A stretch of 64,000 bases of DNA from Symbiodinium natans (lineage: Eukaryota; Sar; Dinophyceae; Suessiales; Symbiodiniaceae). Numbering within the stretch: the first letter of the stretch is position 1; every line of letters starts with the position of its first letter. A model generated the notes under the pieces. The model did no database searches. It worked only from the letters and a program-made list of their open reading frames with translations, and was not told the origin of the DNA. The stretch covers positions 900,001 through 964,000 of the forward strand of contig CAJNDS010000136.1 in NCBI GenBank assembly GCA_905221605.1. The letters run 5' to 3'. The translations under genes were made by a program, and so were the position numbers. Below are positions 1-10,481 of this stretch, piece by piece.

Positions 1-62
1 CCTAGTTAGAAGTAGAGTTAGAAGGACCCTAACTTGGGTTGTAAGGATCCTAAATTCCCCCG
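1..62 (-). mobile_element. Family E fragment
   Basis: Inverted copy of the right half of family E (AAGTAGAGTTAGAAGGACCC, then GTAAGGATCCTAAATT), cut by the window edge. Confidence 0.6.
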
Positions 63-391
63 CCATGGTCTCACCTGGGGAGCCTTCCGTTTCTTTGCAA
101 TGAAGTAGAGGTTATATGGGTTGGTGGTCTCTTCCGTATGGTTTCTGTTTTATAGGGGAAAGTATGTAGAGAGAGAAAATTGGCAGTTTTTCTAGGAGAA
201 ATATGCAAGGGAAGTTTCTTTTGATGGCTGGAAAGTTGAAGAACAGTCCGCTTGCCGAAGAATCTGCAGGGGAAGTTCTTCTTTTGTTGCTAAACATAGT
301 TACTAAACATAGTTGTGCTTTGATGTGTGTGTCCAGAAAAGATTCCGCCTTGCCTAACTGCTCACTTATAAAATAAGCTGGGCTACCAAGA

Positions 392-491
392 CTACTATTT
401 GCTTAAGAACCCCAGAAGATTCAACATAATAATCCCAATATTTCCCTTATAAGGAAGAATATGCTTTTGCTTTTTCTTAAGCAATTAGTAG
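392..491 (+). mobile_element. Family C foldback element, target copy AAGA
   Basis: CTACTATTTGCTTAAGAACC at the left and TTCTTAAGCAATTAGTAG at the right, flanked by AAGA on both sides (388-391, 492-495). It sits directly after a family A right end (CTGGGCTACCAAG, ending at 390), so two elements are stacked here. Confidence 0.85.
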
Positions 492-916
492 AAGATCGTA
501 GGATTCGGCTGTAAAAGAGGCCTGCAAATCCGATGCTTCAAGCGGTCCCCTGCCCGCGCCCTCCCTCCCTGCTGTCTCAGTAGGGTTTAGGGTTTAGGGT
601 TTAGGGTTTGGGGTTTGGGGTTTGGGTTTAGGGTTTGCAATATTCTCAGACCCTCCTTCCCTCTCCCTCTCACGCCAAAACGGGGGGAGGGGGGGGGGGG
701 TCTGGGTCAGCCCTCTGCCACCTAGGTACCCCTAAACCCCTATAAATCCTAAACTCCGGTGGTGGTTTGCTTGCACTTAAAGCCTGCTGCTGCAGAGAGT
801 GCTTGCAGAAACCCTAAACCCTAAACCCTAAACCCTAAACTCCGGAAAGTTCAAACAAGACAGGCGCCGACATCCCATGTGACCGGGAGCTGGTCTACCG
901 GAAGTTGAAAGACTGG

Positions 917-1247
917 TGCCTGGGAGCTCTCTTTGTACCTACAGCTTAGGGGTTTCGGGGTATCGGGTTCAGGGTTTTAGGGATTTAGGGCCTAGGGGTT
1001 TTAGGGTTTAGGGTCTTAAGGGGTGCTTTACTGTAACTTTAGATCCTTAGCCTTTTTGGGTTTATTTGGTTTCTTAATAAGGCAGCTAGCTACCCTGCTA
1101 AGTGCAGCCAAGATTTTTTGCCTGCGGCTTAGGGGTTAGGGTTTTAGGGATTTAGGGTTTAGGGGTTTGGGTTTTAGGGGTTTAGGGGTTTAGGGGTTTA
1201 AGGGCTTTAGGGTTTTAATAATGGTTTTAGATTAAGAGAGTCCCAGG
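917..1247 (+). mobile_element. Family B element carrying a nested family G element
   Basis: The left end GCCTGGGAGCTCTCTTTG and right end AGAGAGTCCCAGG are family B termini. Between them lie degenerate TTAGGG repeats and a family G element at 1025-1112 (CTTTACTGTAACTTTAGATC ... GTGCAGCCAAG), found again at 47529-47633. Confidence 0.55.
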
Positions 1248-1322
1248 TATGGCCGCCCTACGGACATTAGCGAAGAGTACCTGCGCCGATTCAACTCCCT
1301 GGTTCATCACAGGCCGGCACGT

Positions 1323-1404
1323 CTAGGGTTTAGGGTTTAGGGTTTAGGGTTTAGGGTTTAGGGTTTAGGGTTTAGGGTTTAGGGTTTAGGGTTTAGGGTT
1401 TAGG
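1323..1404 (+). repeat. TTTAGGG array
   Basis: About eleven perfect head-to-tail TTTAGGG copies, one of the cleanest of many internal telomere-like arrays in the window. Confidence 0.97.
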
Positions 1405-1512
1405 GGACTTTAGCTTTGGCTTGGGATGGGGGGTATTGGGGGTATAAGGGCCGGAAACCCCAAAGACTCCTGCTTAGCCCTGCTTTCACTCCTCTCAGTG
1501 CCACAGAATCAG

Positions 1513-2538
1513 GTTGAGGCGCTCCGTGCTCAGACAAATGCCCTACGCCGTCCCCACCGCGCCTCTCCTCTACATGCTGAGTGCAGCCACCATGCCATGG
1601 CTGGCAGACATAATGGAAAGGCTGCTTTGGCGCGTGTTGTTCGTTAAAGAAGACGGACTCCATTTTCAGGAATTTCTCGGTCGCTTTGTCCTCCTCGAGT
1701 GGGCCTTTGTGGTCACACTGGTCATCACATTAGGGCTACAAGCAGTGACTTTGGCAACTGTTCTTGCCCGTAGGTTTCCAAACGTCCGTGACGTTTGGCT
1801 TGGGCTGCTGGTTCTCACGGCGTGCGCCGCGCCGGCAACAGTTCTTGTGGGTACCTTTTTCGCGTATTTACACATGGCAGCTGATGCTTGGCCTCCAACC
1901 ATCGTGTTCATGGTAACGCTGCTCCTGGGTTCATGCCTGCTACGGCACTTGACAAACCAAGAAGCCGCAGGTGCAATCCAAGAGATTGAAGACATGTCTC
2001 GCCAAACGTCCTTCATGTCTGATGTGACACCTACGAATACCCCTCAGCTGACAGCAGAGATTTTTGAGGCGGCAGTCGACAATGGGTTGATTGCCCGCGT
2101 GCCATCCAATGTCTCGGACAAGTCCGGGTTTAGTGTTTAAGGTTTTCGGAGATCCCGGGGACCCTAGAAGAGAGATCCCGGGTTGTGGAGCTTCTTTCTG
2201 GCCCTTCCCCCCCCCCCCCCAAAAAAAAAAAAAAAAAGGGTGACCTACAAGTTCAACCCTGAAGTCCCAAGGACGCAAAGCCCTAATTTCAACGAGTGCG
2301 GCGGACTGCGCCAATGAGCACAAGCCTCAAGACGCATTGAGCCGTGAGTCTCACCGGGTGGCTGGAGCGCTGGATGGGATTGGCGCTTGTGATCTACAAG
2401 ACTTAGCGATTTAGGCCCTCATCTAGACAGTGCCCAGGACACCAAACGCAGTGAAGAAACCCAGTCTCAGTGGCTGGGGCAAACCGAACAGCTACTTCAG
2501 CGCGATCTTCCAGAGGCAAAGGTATCGGAGCGACACAG
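1513..2538 (+). CDS. Multi-pass membrane protein, two linked exons, partial
   Basis: Exon 1513-2116 is open for about 200 codons; the first Met is at 1538. Three hydrophobic segments lie at about residues 50-75, 87-112 and 117-137 counted from 1538, followed by a polar tail with NQEAAGAIQEIEDMSRQTS. A 321-nt intron (2117-2437) fits the introner rule: GACA at 2117, acceptor CCCAG, GACA at 2438, phase 0. The next exon (2438-2538) continues with DTKRSEETQSQWLGQTEQLL, a helical, charged stretch. I do not recognise the family. The reading through TAA at 2138 is then intronic. Upstream and downstream exons are not resolved. The region 2765-2850 and the segments near 2990 and 3180 may belong to the same gene. 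Confidence 0.55.
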
Positions 2539-2973
2539 GTGTTCTTTTGGGGCGTAGTGTATATCCGGCGTCTACTCCTTGTGCGAAACGCGGCGCTGAA
2601 GGGGGGGGGGGGGGGGCAGGGGGGCGGGAATGGTCGGAATGGTGTAAACAAGTCTCCACTCCAAAATTTGGGGGCCGATTTGTGGGCCCGGCTCCTTATC
2701 TGCCTGTTTATAACCGATAGCAATGTTGGGCTTAGCGTTTAGGGTTTAGGGTTTAGGCCCCCCTTAGATGCACCCCAGAAGAGAGGTGGTGACGCTGACC
2801 AAGTGGGCCATGGACACCAGCAACTGGAGCGCGCCAACCTTGGGCTTTCCGTGTTGTGAACTGCTTTTTGCAGTTTGACAGCCTAAGTGACTATCAATAG
2901 CATCCCCTAAACCCTAAAGCCTAAACCCTAAACCCTAAACCCCCACTAATCCCTTGCGAGTTACAACTCGTAG

Positions 2974-3294
2974 AAACCGCCGTGCATTGGACCTTGAACG
3001 CCGCCCTGCAGCCCCTGACCTACTGCGTTTGCAGATCTGTCAGACGGGCGTGCCAGTTGGTTTAGGTTTGGAGGTTTAGGGCAGTCGTTACGAGGCCTGG
3101 ATGCAAAAGGGTTTAGGGTTTAGGGTTGGGTTCAGGGTTTAGGGTTTGGGGTTTAGGGTTTAGGGTTTAGCGTTTATAAAGGCGTGCCAGTTGGCTTTGA
3201 GGCTTCATGGCGCGGCAAGTGTCGACCACCTTTTCCAAATCTTCTTTCTCCGTCTTGCTACGAAAGGGTCAGTTCTGGGCGGGCCGCCTCATGA
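2974..3294 (+). other. Exon-like segments split by a telomere-like insertion
   Basis: An open stretch (RRALDLERRPAAPDLLRLQ) leads to GGCGTGCCAGTTGG at 3047-3060. After a block of TTTAGGG-like repeats the same 14 bases recur at 3181-3194 and an open stretch (GFEASWRGKCRPPFPNLL) follows. No splice sites are certain and the function is unknown. Confidence 0.35.
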
Positions 3295-3346
3295 TAGTAA
3301 TTCACAATTAGGGTTTAGGGTTTAGAAGTGACCATATCCTCAGATC

Positions 3347-3490
3347 CCATTCGTGATTTTTCAAGAAGCTCAGGTCATTACGCACGCCATGGCCGGGGAC
3401 ACCAAACCTCGCATGCTGCCCTTGGCGGATGTGCAGATTCGAAGCGAGGCCATGGGTTCAGGTAAGCTCACAAGCTCCAAAGTCATGATC
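3347..3490 (+). CDS. Exon-like segment, unknown protein
   Basis: Open frame with protein-like content (FQEAQVITHAMAGDTKPRM, then LPLADVQIRSEAMGSG) that runs into the family C element at about 3499. After that element an exon starting GTTC at 4012 continues (DNIRTLCNFLGG). The exact donor is unclear; a GA donor at 3487 would keep the frame. Confidence 0.4.
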
Positions 3491-3498
3491 CGCTCCAG

Positions 3499-4011
3499 TA
3501 CTACTGTTTGCTTAAGACCCCCAAAAATTCCCCAAACAGTGCTTGCACAATGGGGTCCTTACGTTAATAAGGGTAAAGGAATTGGTTGCGGGGCGCATTC
3601 GCGCGAATTCCGCCTCTTCTGGCCTGTTCTGGCCTCTTCTGAAAGGGCCACTGATAGGTTGCGGGCCGCAACGGCCCACGTGGTGGGGCGGGTACTTCGT
3701 TTCGACGCTCCCGCTGTGGTTTCGCGCGAATTCCGTTGCGTTTCGATGCTCCCGCTGTGGTTTCGCGCGATTTCCGTTGCGTTTCGACTTCGACGCTCCC
3801 GTTGTGCTCTCGCGCGAATTCCTGCCTCTTCTGGCCTCTTCTGGGGGGGGCCACTTAGATTGTCGCCTCCTTTGGCCTCTTCTGGCCCTCCGCACTGTTT
3901 TGGGGTCTACGCCGGTATAATTCTTTTAGAAAAGATAATCCTCCTACTGCCTTTATGGGGAAGAATATTTTGTGTGTTCTTTGGGGGGTTCTTAAGCGAA
4001 CAATAGAGTAG
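3499..4011 (+). mobile_element. Long family C element with internal foldback repeats
   Basis: The left end CTACTGTTTGCTTAAGACCC and right end GGGTTCTTAAGCGAAC ... AGTAG are family C termini. The roughly 500-bp interior holds repeated units of about 50 bp (CGCGCGAATTCCG and GACGCTCCCGCTGTGGTTTC, at about 3600-3830), in the manner of a satellite captured inside the element. Confidence 0.55.
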
Positions 4012-4066
4012 GTTCGACAACATCAGGACGCTCTGCAACTTCCTTGGTGGATTGCATGAATCCTGA
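4012..4066 (+). CDS. Exon-like segment after the family C element
   Basis: Begins GTTC right after an AG. It reads FDNIRTLCNFLGGLHES to TGA at 4064-4066. Probably continues the 3347 segment and may splice on towards 4413. Confidence 0.35.
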
Positions 4067-4076
4067 AAGGCTTGTT

Positions 4077-4188
4077 TAGGGTTTAGGGTTTAGGGTTTAG
4101 GGTTTAGAGTTTAGGGTTTAGGGTTTAGGGTTTAGGGTTAGGGTTTAGGGTTTAGGGCTTAGGGTTTAGGGGTTTAGGGTTTAGGGTT
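4077..4188 (+). repeat. TTTAGGG array, slightly degenerate
   Basis: About 15 TTTAGGG units with single-base variants (TTAGAG, TTAGGGC). Confidence 0.95.
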
Positions 4189-4412
4189 GTGGTTCACAAT
4201 TCCATTCAGTGATGGCACCTAGGGATTCGCCCCGTCGACTAAAATGCGAGGAATGGACCCTAAACCCAAACCCTACGCCCACTTCCCGGGTTCAGGAAGG
4301 CACAAGGCTGCATGGGAGCCATCGCTGGCGTTGAAGAACCCAGACGCAACACAACCCGAGGGCAGGGATGCTCTGCCTGCCCCAACCGTTTAGGGTTTAG
4401 GGTCTAGGGTTT

Positions 4413-4556
4413 AGCATCCACTTGGTGAAGGACATGGCGAACTTGGAGAAGCTCACTGGCGTCAAGCTGTCCTATGCCATGCGCCTGTTTTTCTTGGAGA
4501 TTCGGGGGGTTCGCGGTCCTCATCCAGTCACTGCACTTCTGAGATTAAAACAGTGA
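4413..4556 (+). CDS. C-terminal exon, unknown protein
   Basis: Open from just after a TTTAG acceptor to TGA at 4554-4556. It encodes IHLVKDMANLEKLTGVKLSY, then AMRLFFLEIRGVRGPHP. Amphipathic and protein-like; no family recognised. The internal Met is at 4434. Probably the end of the gene whose exons lie at 3347 and 4012. Confidence 0.45.
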   Translation, partial: SIHLVKDMANLEKLTGVKLSYAMRLFFLEIRGVRGPHPVTALLRLKQ

Positions 4557-4682
4557 AGAGGTTCCATTTTCATTCTGTGGGCGGTTGTGGGCGGTTTACG
4601 CATATTCCGGACACCTCCGGCCACGCGCGCCCAGCGATACGCTCGCTCCCACCCTCACCAAGGCTCTCACTCTCATTTGATG

Positions 4683-4799
4683 CAGGGTTTATATTACTGT
4701 TCTTGGTGAGTGTGTATATATGAGGCTCCTTTCAAACATTGGTGAGTGTATATATTGGGTGTCCTTTTGGGGATGCAAGAAGTTTAAACCCTTCTTCAA
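4683..4799 (+). mobile_element. Family H element
   Basis: GCAGGGTTTATATTACTGTT, then CTTGGTGAGTG, to a TTAAACCC end. A second copy lies at 24850-24963 with the same two TTGGTGAGTGTATATA blocks and the same GGGGAT.CAAGAA block. Confidence 0.7.
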
Positions 4800-4951
4800 G
4801 ATCCTAACGGTCCTAACGCCTGAGCTCCTACTTACAGACTTGCCGTAGGTTTCAGATTCAGAGTTTTTTTTGGGTTGGGGTGTGTTGACAACCCTAAGCC
4901 CTAAGCCCTAAACCCTATAAACCCTAAACCCTAAACCATTGAGCGTTTAGG

Positions 4952-5098
4952 AGACATGTTGAATTTGCGTTCCGGTGTCGAAGTTGGAGGGTTTTGGGGG
5001 GCCAACTTCGAAACAGCTCAGCGACTGAGGTGAGCATGCTCTACACTGCTGCGGCCCCGCAGGACGCCGGAAACCTTGAGAGTCTTAAAGGGTTTGCA
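4952..5098 (+). other. Exon-like open segment
   Basis: Open for about 48 codons after TTTAG (RHVEFAFRCRSWRVLGG, then SATEVSMLYTAAAPQDAG). A possible GT donor is at 5031. No function can be assigned. Confidence 0.3.
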
Positions 5099-5310
5099 GT
5101 GTTTAGGGCCTTTTTTGGGTTTATGGCTTGGGGTTTGCGGGTTTAAGACCACCCTTAACCCTAAACCCTAAACTTTAGTGAGTAGGGTGTCCTTGGCTAA
5201 AGGGTTTTGGATTTCGGGTTTGCCCGCCTTAAGTGGGCCTCCATAGTGGGAGCATGTCGCAGACGCTGCTAACATACTGAAATAATGAAGACTAACCCTT
5301 GTATACTATC

Positions 5311-5368
5311 TACCCTAAACCCTAAACCCTAAACCCTAAACCCTAAACCCTAAACCCTAAACCCTAAC
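5311..5368 (-). repeat. CCCTAAA array
   Basis: Eight perfect CCCTAAA units. Confidence 0.95.
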
Positions 5369-5392
5369 TGGCTTGTGCATGGGTCTCGCGCG

Positions 5393-5521
5393 ATGCCCTC
5401 AGATCATGCAGCAGAAACCCAAGCTGGCTTCGTTGCCTGGATGTTCTCGTCTGACCCAGGAGTCAGCAGCGTGGGAAGCCTTCTGGCAGAAGTGTGGCTT
5501 GAGGACGGGCTCGCAGGTTGA
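5393..5521 (+). CDS. Small open segment, possible C-terminal exon
   Basis: ATG at 5393 to TGA at 5519: SDHAAETQAGFVAWMF, then SLLAEVWLEDGLAG. An overlapping frame is also open, so the choice of frame is uncertain. No family recognised. Confidence 0.3.
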   Translation: MPSDHAAETQAGFVAWMFSSDPGVSSVGSLLAEVWLEDGLAG

Positions 5522-5879
5522 AGGGGTTTGGGGTCTTGGGGTTATTTGGACATAATTACCCCGAATCCCTAAACCCTAAATAGAGAGATGTAGGGGTTTA
5601 TAGGGCTTAGATTGATCTCAGGGTTCCGGGCAGTCTGTTGTTTTCAGCGAGTATCCAGGAGTGAGGGAAAGCCAAGGGCGAGCGTGTAAACTAGGACCAA
5701 GGTGGGTTCTTGGGCCTTATAATCCCCATAACCAACCCCATAAAGGGCGTTTTAATGGCTTAGTAGCCGAGTGAGTACACTTTACACTCTTTGGGATATT
5801 ATAATCCCCTTTAGAACTGAAAGTGTACACTTTTTTGGGGCTTATGTGAACTCAGCAACTAAGATGGGGGCAGATAGAG

Positions 5880-5990
5880 CTACAAGGAGGGGCCCCCCCT
5901 ACTCTACCAACTGTAGTTAAGGGACTTAGAACCTAATTTAGGATCCTTATAACCCAAGTTAGGGTCCTTCTAGCTCTACTTATAACTAGG
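5880..5990 (+). mobile_element. Family E element, right end lost
   Basis: CTACAAGGAGGGGCCCCCC at the left, the family E body, and ACTTATAACTAGGGG at the right without the final inverted end. Confidence 0.75.
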
Positions 5991-6097
5991 GGTATGACAG
6001 CCCGTCCTGGGAGTTCCTCGCACTTGGAGAACGGAGTGCTCCAAGTTGACATGACAGGGGGCTGAGCATATGTGTCAACTTCCCTGCCAATACAACT

Positions 6098-6217
6098 CTA
6101 GGACCTGGAGTAGGTTTTTTTTTGAGAGCGGGCTGGGGTTCCCTTGTAATCCCCTTAAAAACATCTTAAAACTAAAACGGGCACCCTTTTGAATTCCTAG
6201 GTTACTCCCGGGTCTAG
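6098..6217 (+). mobile_element. Family N element, target copies AACT/AACA
   Basis: CTAGGACCTGGAGTAGG ... TTACTCCCGGGTCTAG, imperfect inverted ends, with AAAACGGGCACCCTTTT inside. A second, more degenerate copy is at about 6403-6516 and a third is an intron at 21085-21206. Confidence 0.7.
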
Positions 6218-6784
6218 AACATCCCCCAAGCATTATGTCAGGTCTATTCCTTGGCATTGGGCCCCTGGGAGCATCAATTCGTGCCTTGATGCAATCCGCC
6301 GAAATCGCACTGGTAGGACAACATGTGTATACATGAAAATGCGTGTGCATGTACTGTATATATGTTTACGTTTATTTGTTTATCTATATGTGTACATCCT
6401 GGCTAGGCCCCGGAGTAGGCCCTTATTCCCCTTTTTTAGGGTTAGGGTTCCCTAAGCCCCTTTACACCAAAACGGGCACCCTTCGTATTGCTAGGTTCCT
6501 CTTGGGTCTATAGTAGTCTGTATGGCCTCTTATCCAGTTACAGGTCCAGCTTCTCCTTCACCGCAAGCGTTTGCGACTTGCAGCCGGGTGCCCAGAGAAC
6601 AGCCGCAGCCTTCGGGCATCATCACTAAACCCTCAACCCTAAACCCGAAACTACCGTGAACCCCAAACCGGGCACTGCACACCAGCATTCAAGCCCCTCA
6701 ATGAGCACGCCCAGCTTTTGGAGTTTCGAGGGCTCCCCAGAGAGCCCACTTAGTTCACATAGTGGGTTCCGAGAACTCTGTAGG

Positions 6785-7145
6785 AGGGTTTAGGGTTGGG
6801 GTTTAGGGTTTGGGGTTTGGGGTTTAGGGTTTAGGGCTTAGGGTTTAGGGTTTAGGGTGTAGGGTTTAGGGCTTAGGGTTTAGGGTTTGGGTTTAGGGTG
6901 TTAAGGGACCTATTCCTTAATTCAGGGGCGTGGGGTTTTGGCACGGGCAGTGCGCGACAGAGACCGGCGCGCCTCTTTGCCGAGACCCGCAGAGCACCGC
7001 TGGCTACCCGGCCGACAGGCCGACGGACGGGTTTAGGCTTTAGGCTTTAGGGTTATGGGTTTATGGGTTTAGGCTTCAGGCTTTAGGCTTTAGGGTTTAG
7101 GGTTTATGGGTTTAGGATTTAGGGTTTAGGGTTTAGGGTTTTGGA
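6785..7145 (+). repeat. Two TTTAGGG-like arrays around a GC-rich island
   Basis: Arrays at 6785-6905 (with TTTGGGG, TTAGGGC and GTAGGG variants) and 7030-7145 (TTTAGGC and TTATGGG variants). The island between them (about 6906-7028) is GC-rich and open in two frames but too short to call. Confidence 0.85.
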
Positions 7146-7188
7146 TTTAAGGTTTATGGTTGATGGCAGGGATGCCTGTGAGACAGGG

Positions 7189-7312
7189 GGAGAGAGCGAG
7201 AGAGAGAGTGAGAGAAAGAGAGAGAGAGTCCTTCCCCGCAAGGGGGGCATCTTCGGCTGTGGAAGGAAGGAAGGAAGGGAGAGAGAGCGAGACAGAGAGA
7301 GAGAGAAGGTTT
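7189..7312. repeat. GA-rich simple repeats
   Basis: GAGA and GGAA tracts. They create spurious serine/leucine frames on the minus strand. Confidence 0.9.
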
Positions 7313-7552
7313 ATGGTTCGGAGGTCCACTGTCTTCAGAATGCATGCTGCTACATCCTAGACCCTAAACCCTAAACCCTAAACCCTAAACCCTAAACCCT
7401 AGCCCTAAACCCTAAACCCAGAATCCAAAGCTCCCTTCGACCTGCAGCCCTCAGGACTTCAAAAAAAAATCCCAAGGATCCTTCTAAGGTTGGAAACCAT
7501 GGGCCCCTTAGTGTGGGTCCCTTACCCTTCTTTCTAGGGATCCGAAGTTTTA

Positions 7553-7670
7553 GGGTTTAGGGTTTAGAGTTTAGGGTTTGGGTTTAGGGTTTAGGGTTAG
7601 GGTTTAGGGTTTAGGGTTTAGGGTTTAGGGTTTTGGGTTTAGGGTTTAGGGTTTAGAGTTTGGGCCCTTA
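7553..7670 (+). repeat. TTTAGGG array
   Basis: About 16 units with a few single-base variants. A CCCTAAA array of opposite orientation lies just upstream at 7362-7420. Confidence 0.93.
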
Positions 7671-8674
7671 TTATATGTAGTGTATATCAAGGTTTTTGAG
7701 CAAGGGGCCCAAATGAAGGGCCCATACTGGGGATCCCCGTGCACAGTGCATACGATATCTACTTAGGGACAGGTTAGGTAACCTTTAACCTTTTTGGTTA
7801 CATAGACTCCTACAACATATATATATATATATATATTTACATATATATATATATACAAGGTGCACCTTTTTGGGGCTGGGGTTTTCAGCCCCAGGGCAAT
7901 ATAGGGATGATGTTCTGTCGTTTGGGGCATTTCTTAGCAAATAGTAGATATGGGAACCCCTTTTTGAGGCACAAGGATATATTATACATGCACATGGACA
8001 TCCTTGGGGTAGCCTAAACCACATCAAAGCAAAAGCAACATGGTCCCAGAGCCTAATGCCCTTCGGGTTCGATCGCGCACATTGGAGGCACCGGTGCCCC
8101 TTAGGGCTTTAGGGTTTAGGGCTTTAGGGTTGAGATGTTAAACGAGTATGAGTAAGACTACCCAGACTAGTGCAACCATGTAGTAGGACCCCAAACCCTA
8201 TAAACCCTAAACCTTTAGACCATTAGACCCTAAAGCAAGGGATGCATCCCTGCAGTGTGGTTGCGAGGCTGCTAGGCAGGTGGCAAAAAAGTCAGGGATG
8301 CGCCTTAAATACGCGAGAGGGAGTTCCGGAAGCGAGTGCTGAAGTCCTGCAGCGACAGCTTCGGACCATGCAACCCGCATCTTGGGTTTAGGGTTTAGGC
8401 TTTAGGGTTAGGGTCGTGGAGCGATTCGTCCAAAGGGAGCCAGGTGGTTAAATCCGCAAACCCTATGCCCTAAGCCCAGAAAATGCACAGCACAACACAA
8501 CCATGCGGCCAGGCACCCCCGAGACGCACCTCCAAGCCATAAACTCGGCGTGAGTTCTTCTGGTATTCGAGGTTTTTTGGGAGTTAGGGATTTAGGTTTT
8601 AGGGTTTTGGGTTTGGGGTTCATGCATCCACCCTAAACCGTGTAAACCTCGTGCCGTGGGAGTACAGACTTCAG

Positions 8675-8894
8675 GCGGTATCGTTGGGGTACAGGTTGCT
8701 TTCTCCTTTCGACTCGACTCGGAGGTTCGCCAGAAGGGCTTTGCGGGTATCTATCTTGGTAGCCCAGCCACACCCCTTTTTTGCACTTGTTTTGTTTAAG
8801 GTTGCCTTACTAAGCAACCAACCACTAGAAGGGGTACCCTTACTGCAATATGGGATTACACAGCCCTCAGCCCCCACACGCCTGCAAAAGCAAG
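8675..8894 (+). other. Exon followed by a family A introner
   Basis: After TTCAG an exon reads GIVGVQVAFSFRLDSEVR, then QKGFAG, up to a family A left end (CTTGGTAGCCCAG at 8755) with the family core (AAGCAACCAACC, GGGGTACCC). The AG at 8893-8894 precedes GTCC and an open stretch (PWKQGSFGGMWSSQG if spliced at GT 8748). The protein is unknown. Confidence 0.45.
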
Positions 8895-10139
8895 GTCCAT
8901 GGAAGCAGGGCTCTTTCGGGGGCATGTGGAGCTCGCAAGGGTTTAGGGTTTAGGGTTTAGGGAGGTTTTGATAGTCATGACATACTCGCCCGGATCGTGA
9001 AGTTTCCGCAAGTCCAAACCTCCAAACCTCCACAAATCCCTCCGAATCCCTAGCCACAAGCCTCAAGGCCTCCCTTTAGGGTTACCATATGTACCGGGTT
9101 GAGGGGTCAGGGTTCAGGGTTTAGGGTTCAGGGTGCTGAGGCCACTATCGTGGGTACTTTTTGGGGCAGGGTTCAGGTGAAGCTATGAATCAAACCGCAC
9201 GCACTCCCGAAACCGGAAGTTTGTGTGCCGACAGATCCGGCTCTGCTCTTGCAAGTAGGGTGGCCAACTTCCACGTGACCTGACCTGTTTAGTTAGGCCT
9301 TTGTAGGGGTGTAGAGCCAGAACTGGTGCGCCCCGAGAGTTCCCTTGTCTGAACAGGGTTTAGGGTTTACCCTAAACCCTAAACCGTAAACCCTAAACTT
9401 TAGGGTTTGTAGGGTTTAAGTCTCCCCGCTTTCTGCTTGCCGTGGCGCAGGCCGGGCACTTGTACCCAAGTGCCCTCCCTGCGTTGCGGCTCGCGGCGGA
9501 GAGAACCCACGCAAGGCTCGGAGATAAGCCATATGCTGAAGCCCGCTTAGACCCGCTAGTGCTATCTTCAACCCTACACCCTAAACCCTAAACCCTAAAC
9601 CCTCAACTTGTCACTATAGTCGACTTTGAATGTTGAGAGCTTACGTTTGTTCGCAAGCAAGTGCACGACGCTGGCCATGGATGCTGCAGCTGCCCCAGCG
9701 GACCCGGAAAGGAGCATATTGGGAGCCACTTAGACGCAGATGGAGTGAAGGGTAACCCTAAACCCTACACCCTGAACCCTAAACCCTAAATCCTAAACCC
9801 TAAACCCTAAATCCAGCGTAGCGGCTTAGGGTTTAGGGTCTGAAGATGCTGCTTTTGCAACCCGCGAATTGCCAAGATTTCTCGGCAAGTGCTTGGAGGC
9901 AGTTGAGCCACACCTCCACGGCCGCCGACCAAACCTACAACCTAAGCCATATGGGTGGTTGTCAAAATTATGGTCCCCTTTTGGATCCCTCCTATAAGAC
10001 GGCACCTAATATTTAGGGTACCCCAAAAGGTTGACGACCAGGGAGAGAAAGAGTATAGAGAAGGAAAGAACCCTCAAGCTTGCTGAGAAAAGACGGACAA
10101 GACCAAAGCGAAGAGAGAGAGAGAGAGAAAGAAAAATAC

Positions 10140-10254
10140 AGTGAACTGCTGCTCCATATACCGATCGCAGCACAACGAAATTGGTGAAATCAGCAGCTAA
10201 TTCATCGGCCAAATTTTCGTCCCTACGTATCCGAGTACAACCCAGAATGCCCAT
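10140..10254 (-). pseudogene. Possible RNase H-like remnant
   Basis: On the minus strand the frame reads MGILGCTRIRRDENLADELA, loosely like the retroelement RNase H signature around E.ADELA. It runs into a GA tract at about 10110. Weak: one short motif and no neighbouring reverse transcriptase. Confidence 0.18.
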
Positions 10255-10481
10255 TCAACAACGAACCATATTGCCGGTGCGCGAGTGAGAGTCGAAGCCC
10301 CATAAACCCTCCTGTGCGCTGCTCGTAGGCTCAAGCCGTTTCCGAGTATCCAGGTGCACAATCGCTTTTGCGATTATGTAAAAATCTCCAGCAAGCAGCG
10401 AACTAGCAGCATGAGCAGCTCGTATTCAACGCTTGCTTCCTGAGTAGCCTTCGGGAGGGCCTACCAGCCCACTTCTGTCCC

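Noticed and set aside
1323-1404. A chromosome end
   Set aside because: TTTAGGG arrays occur throughout in both orientations with genes on both sides, so they are internal.
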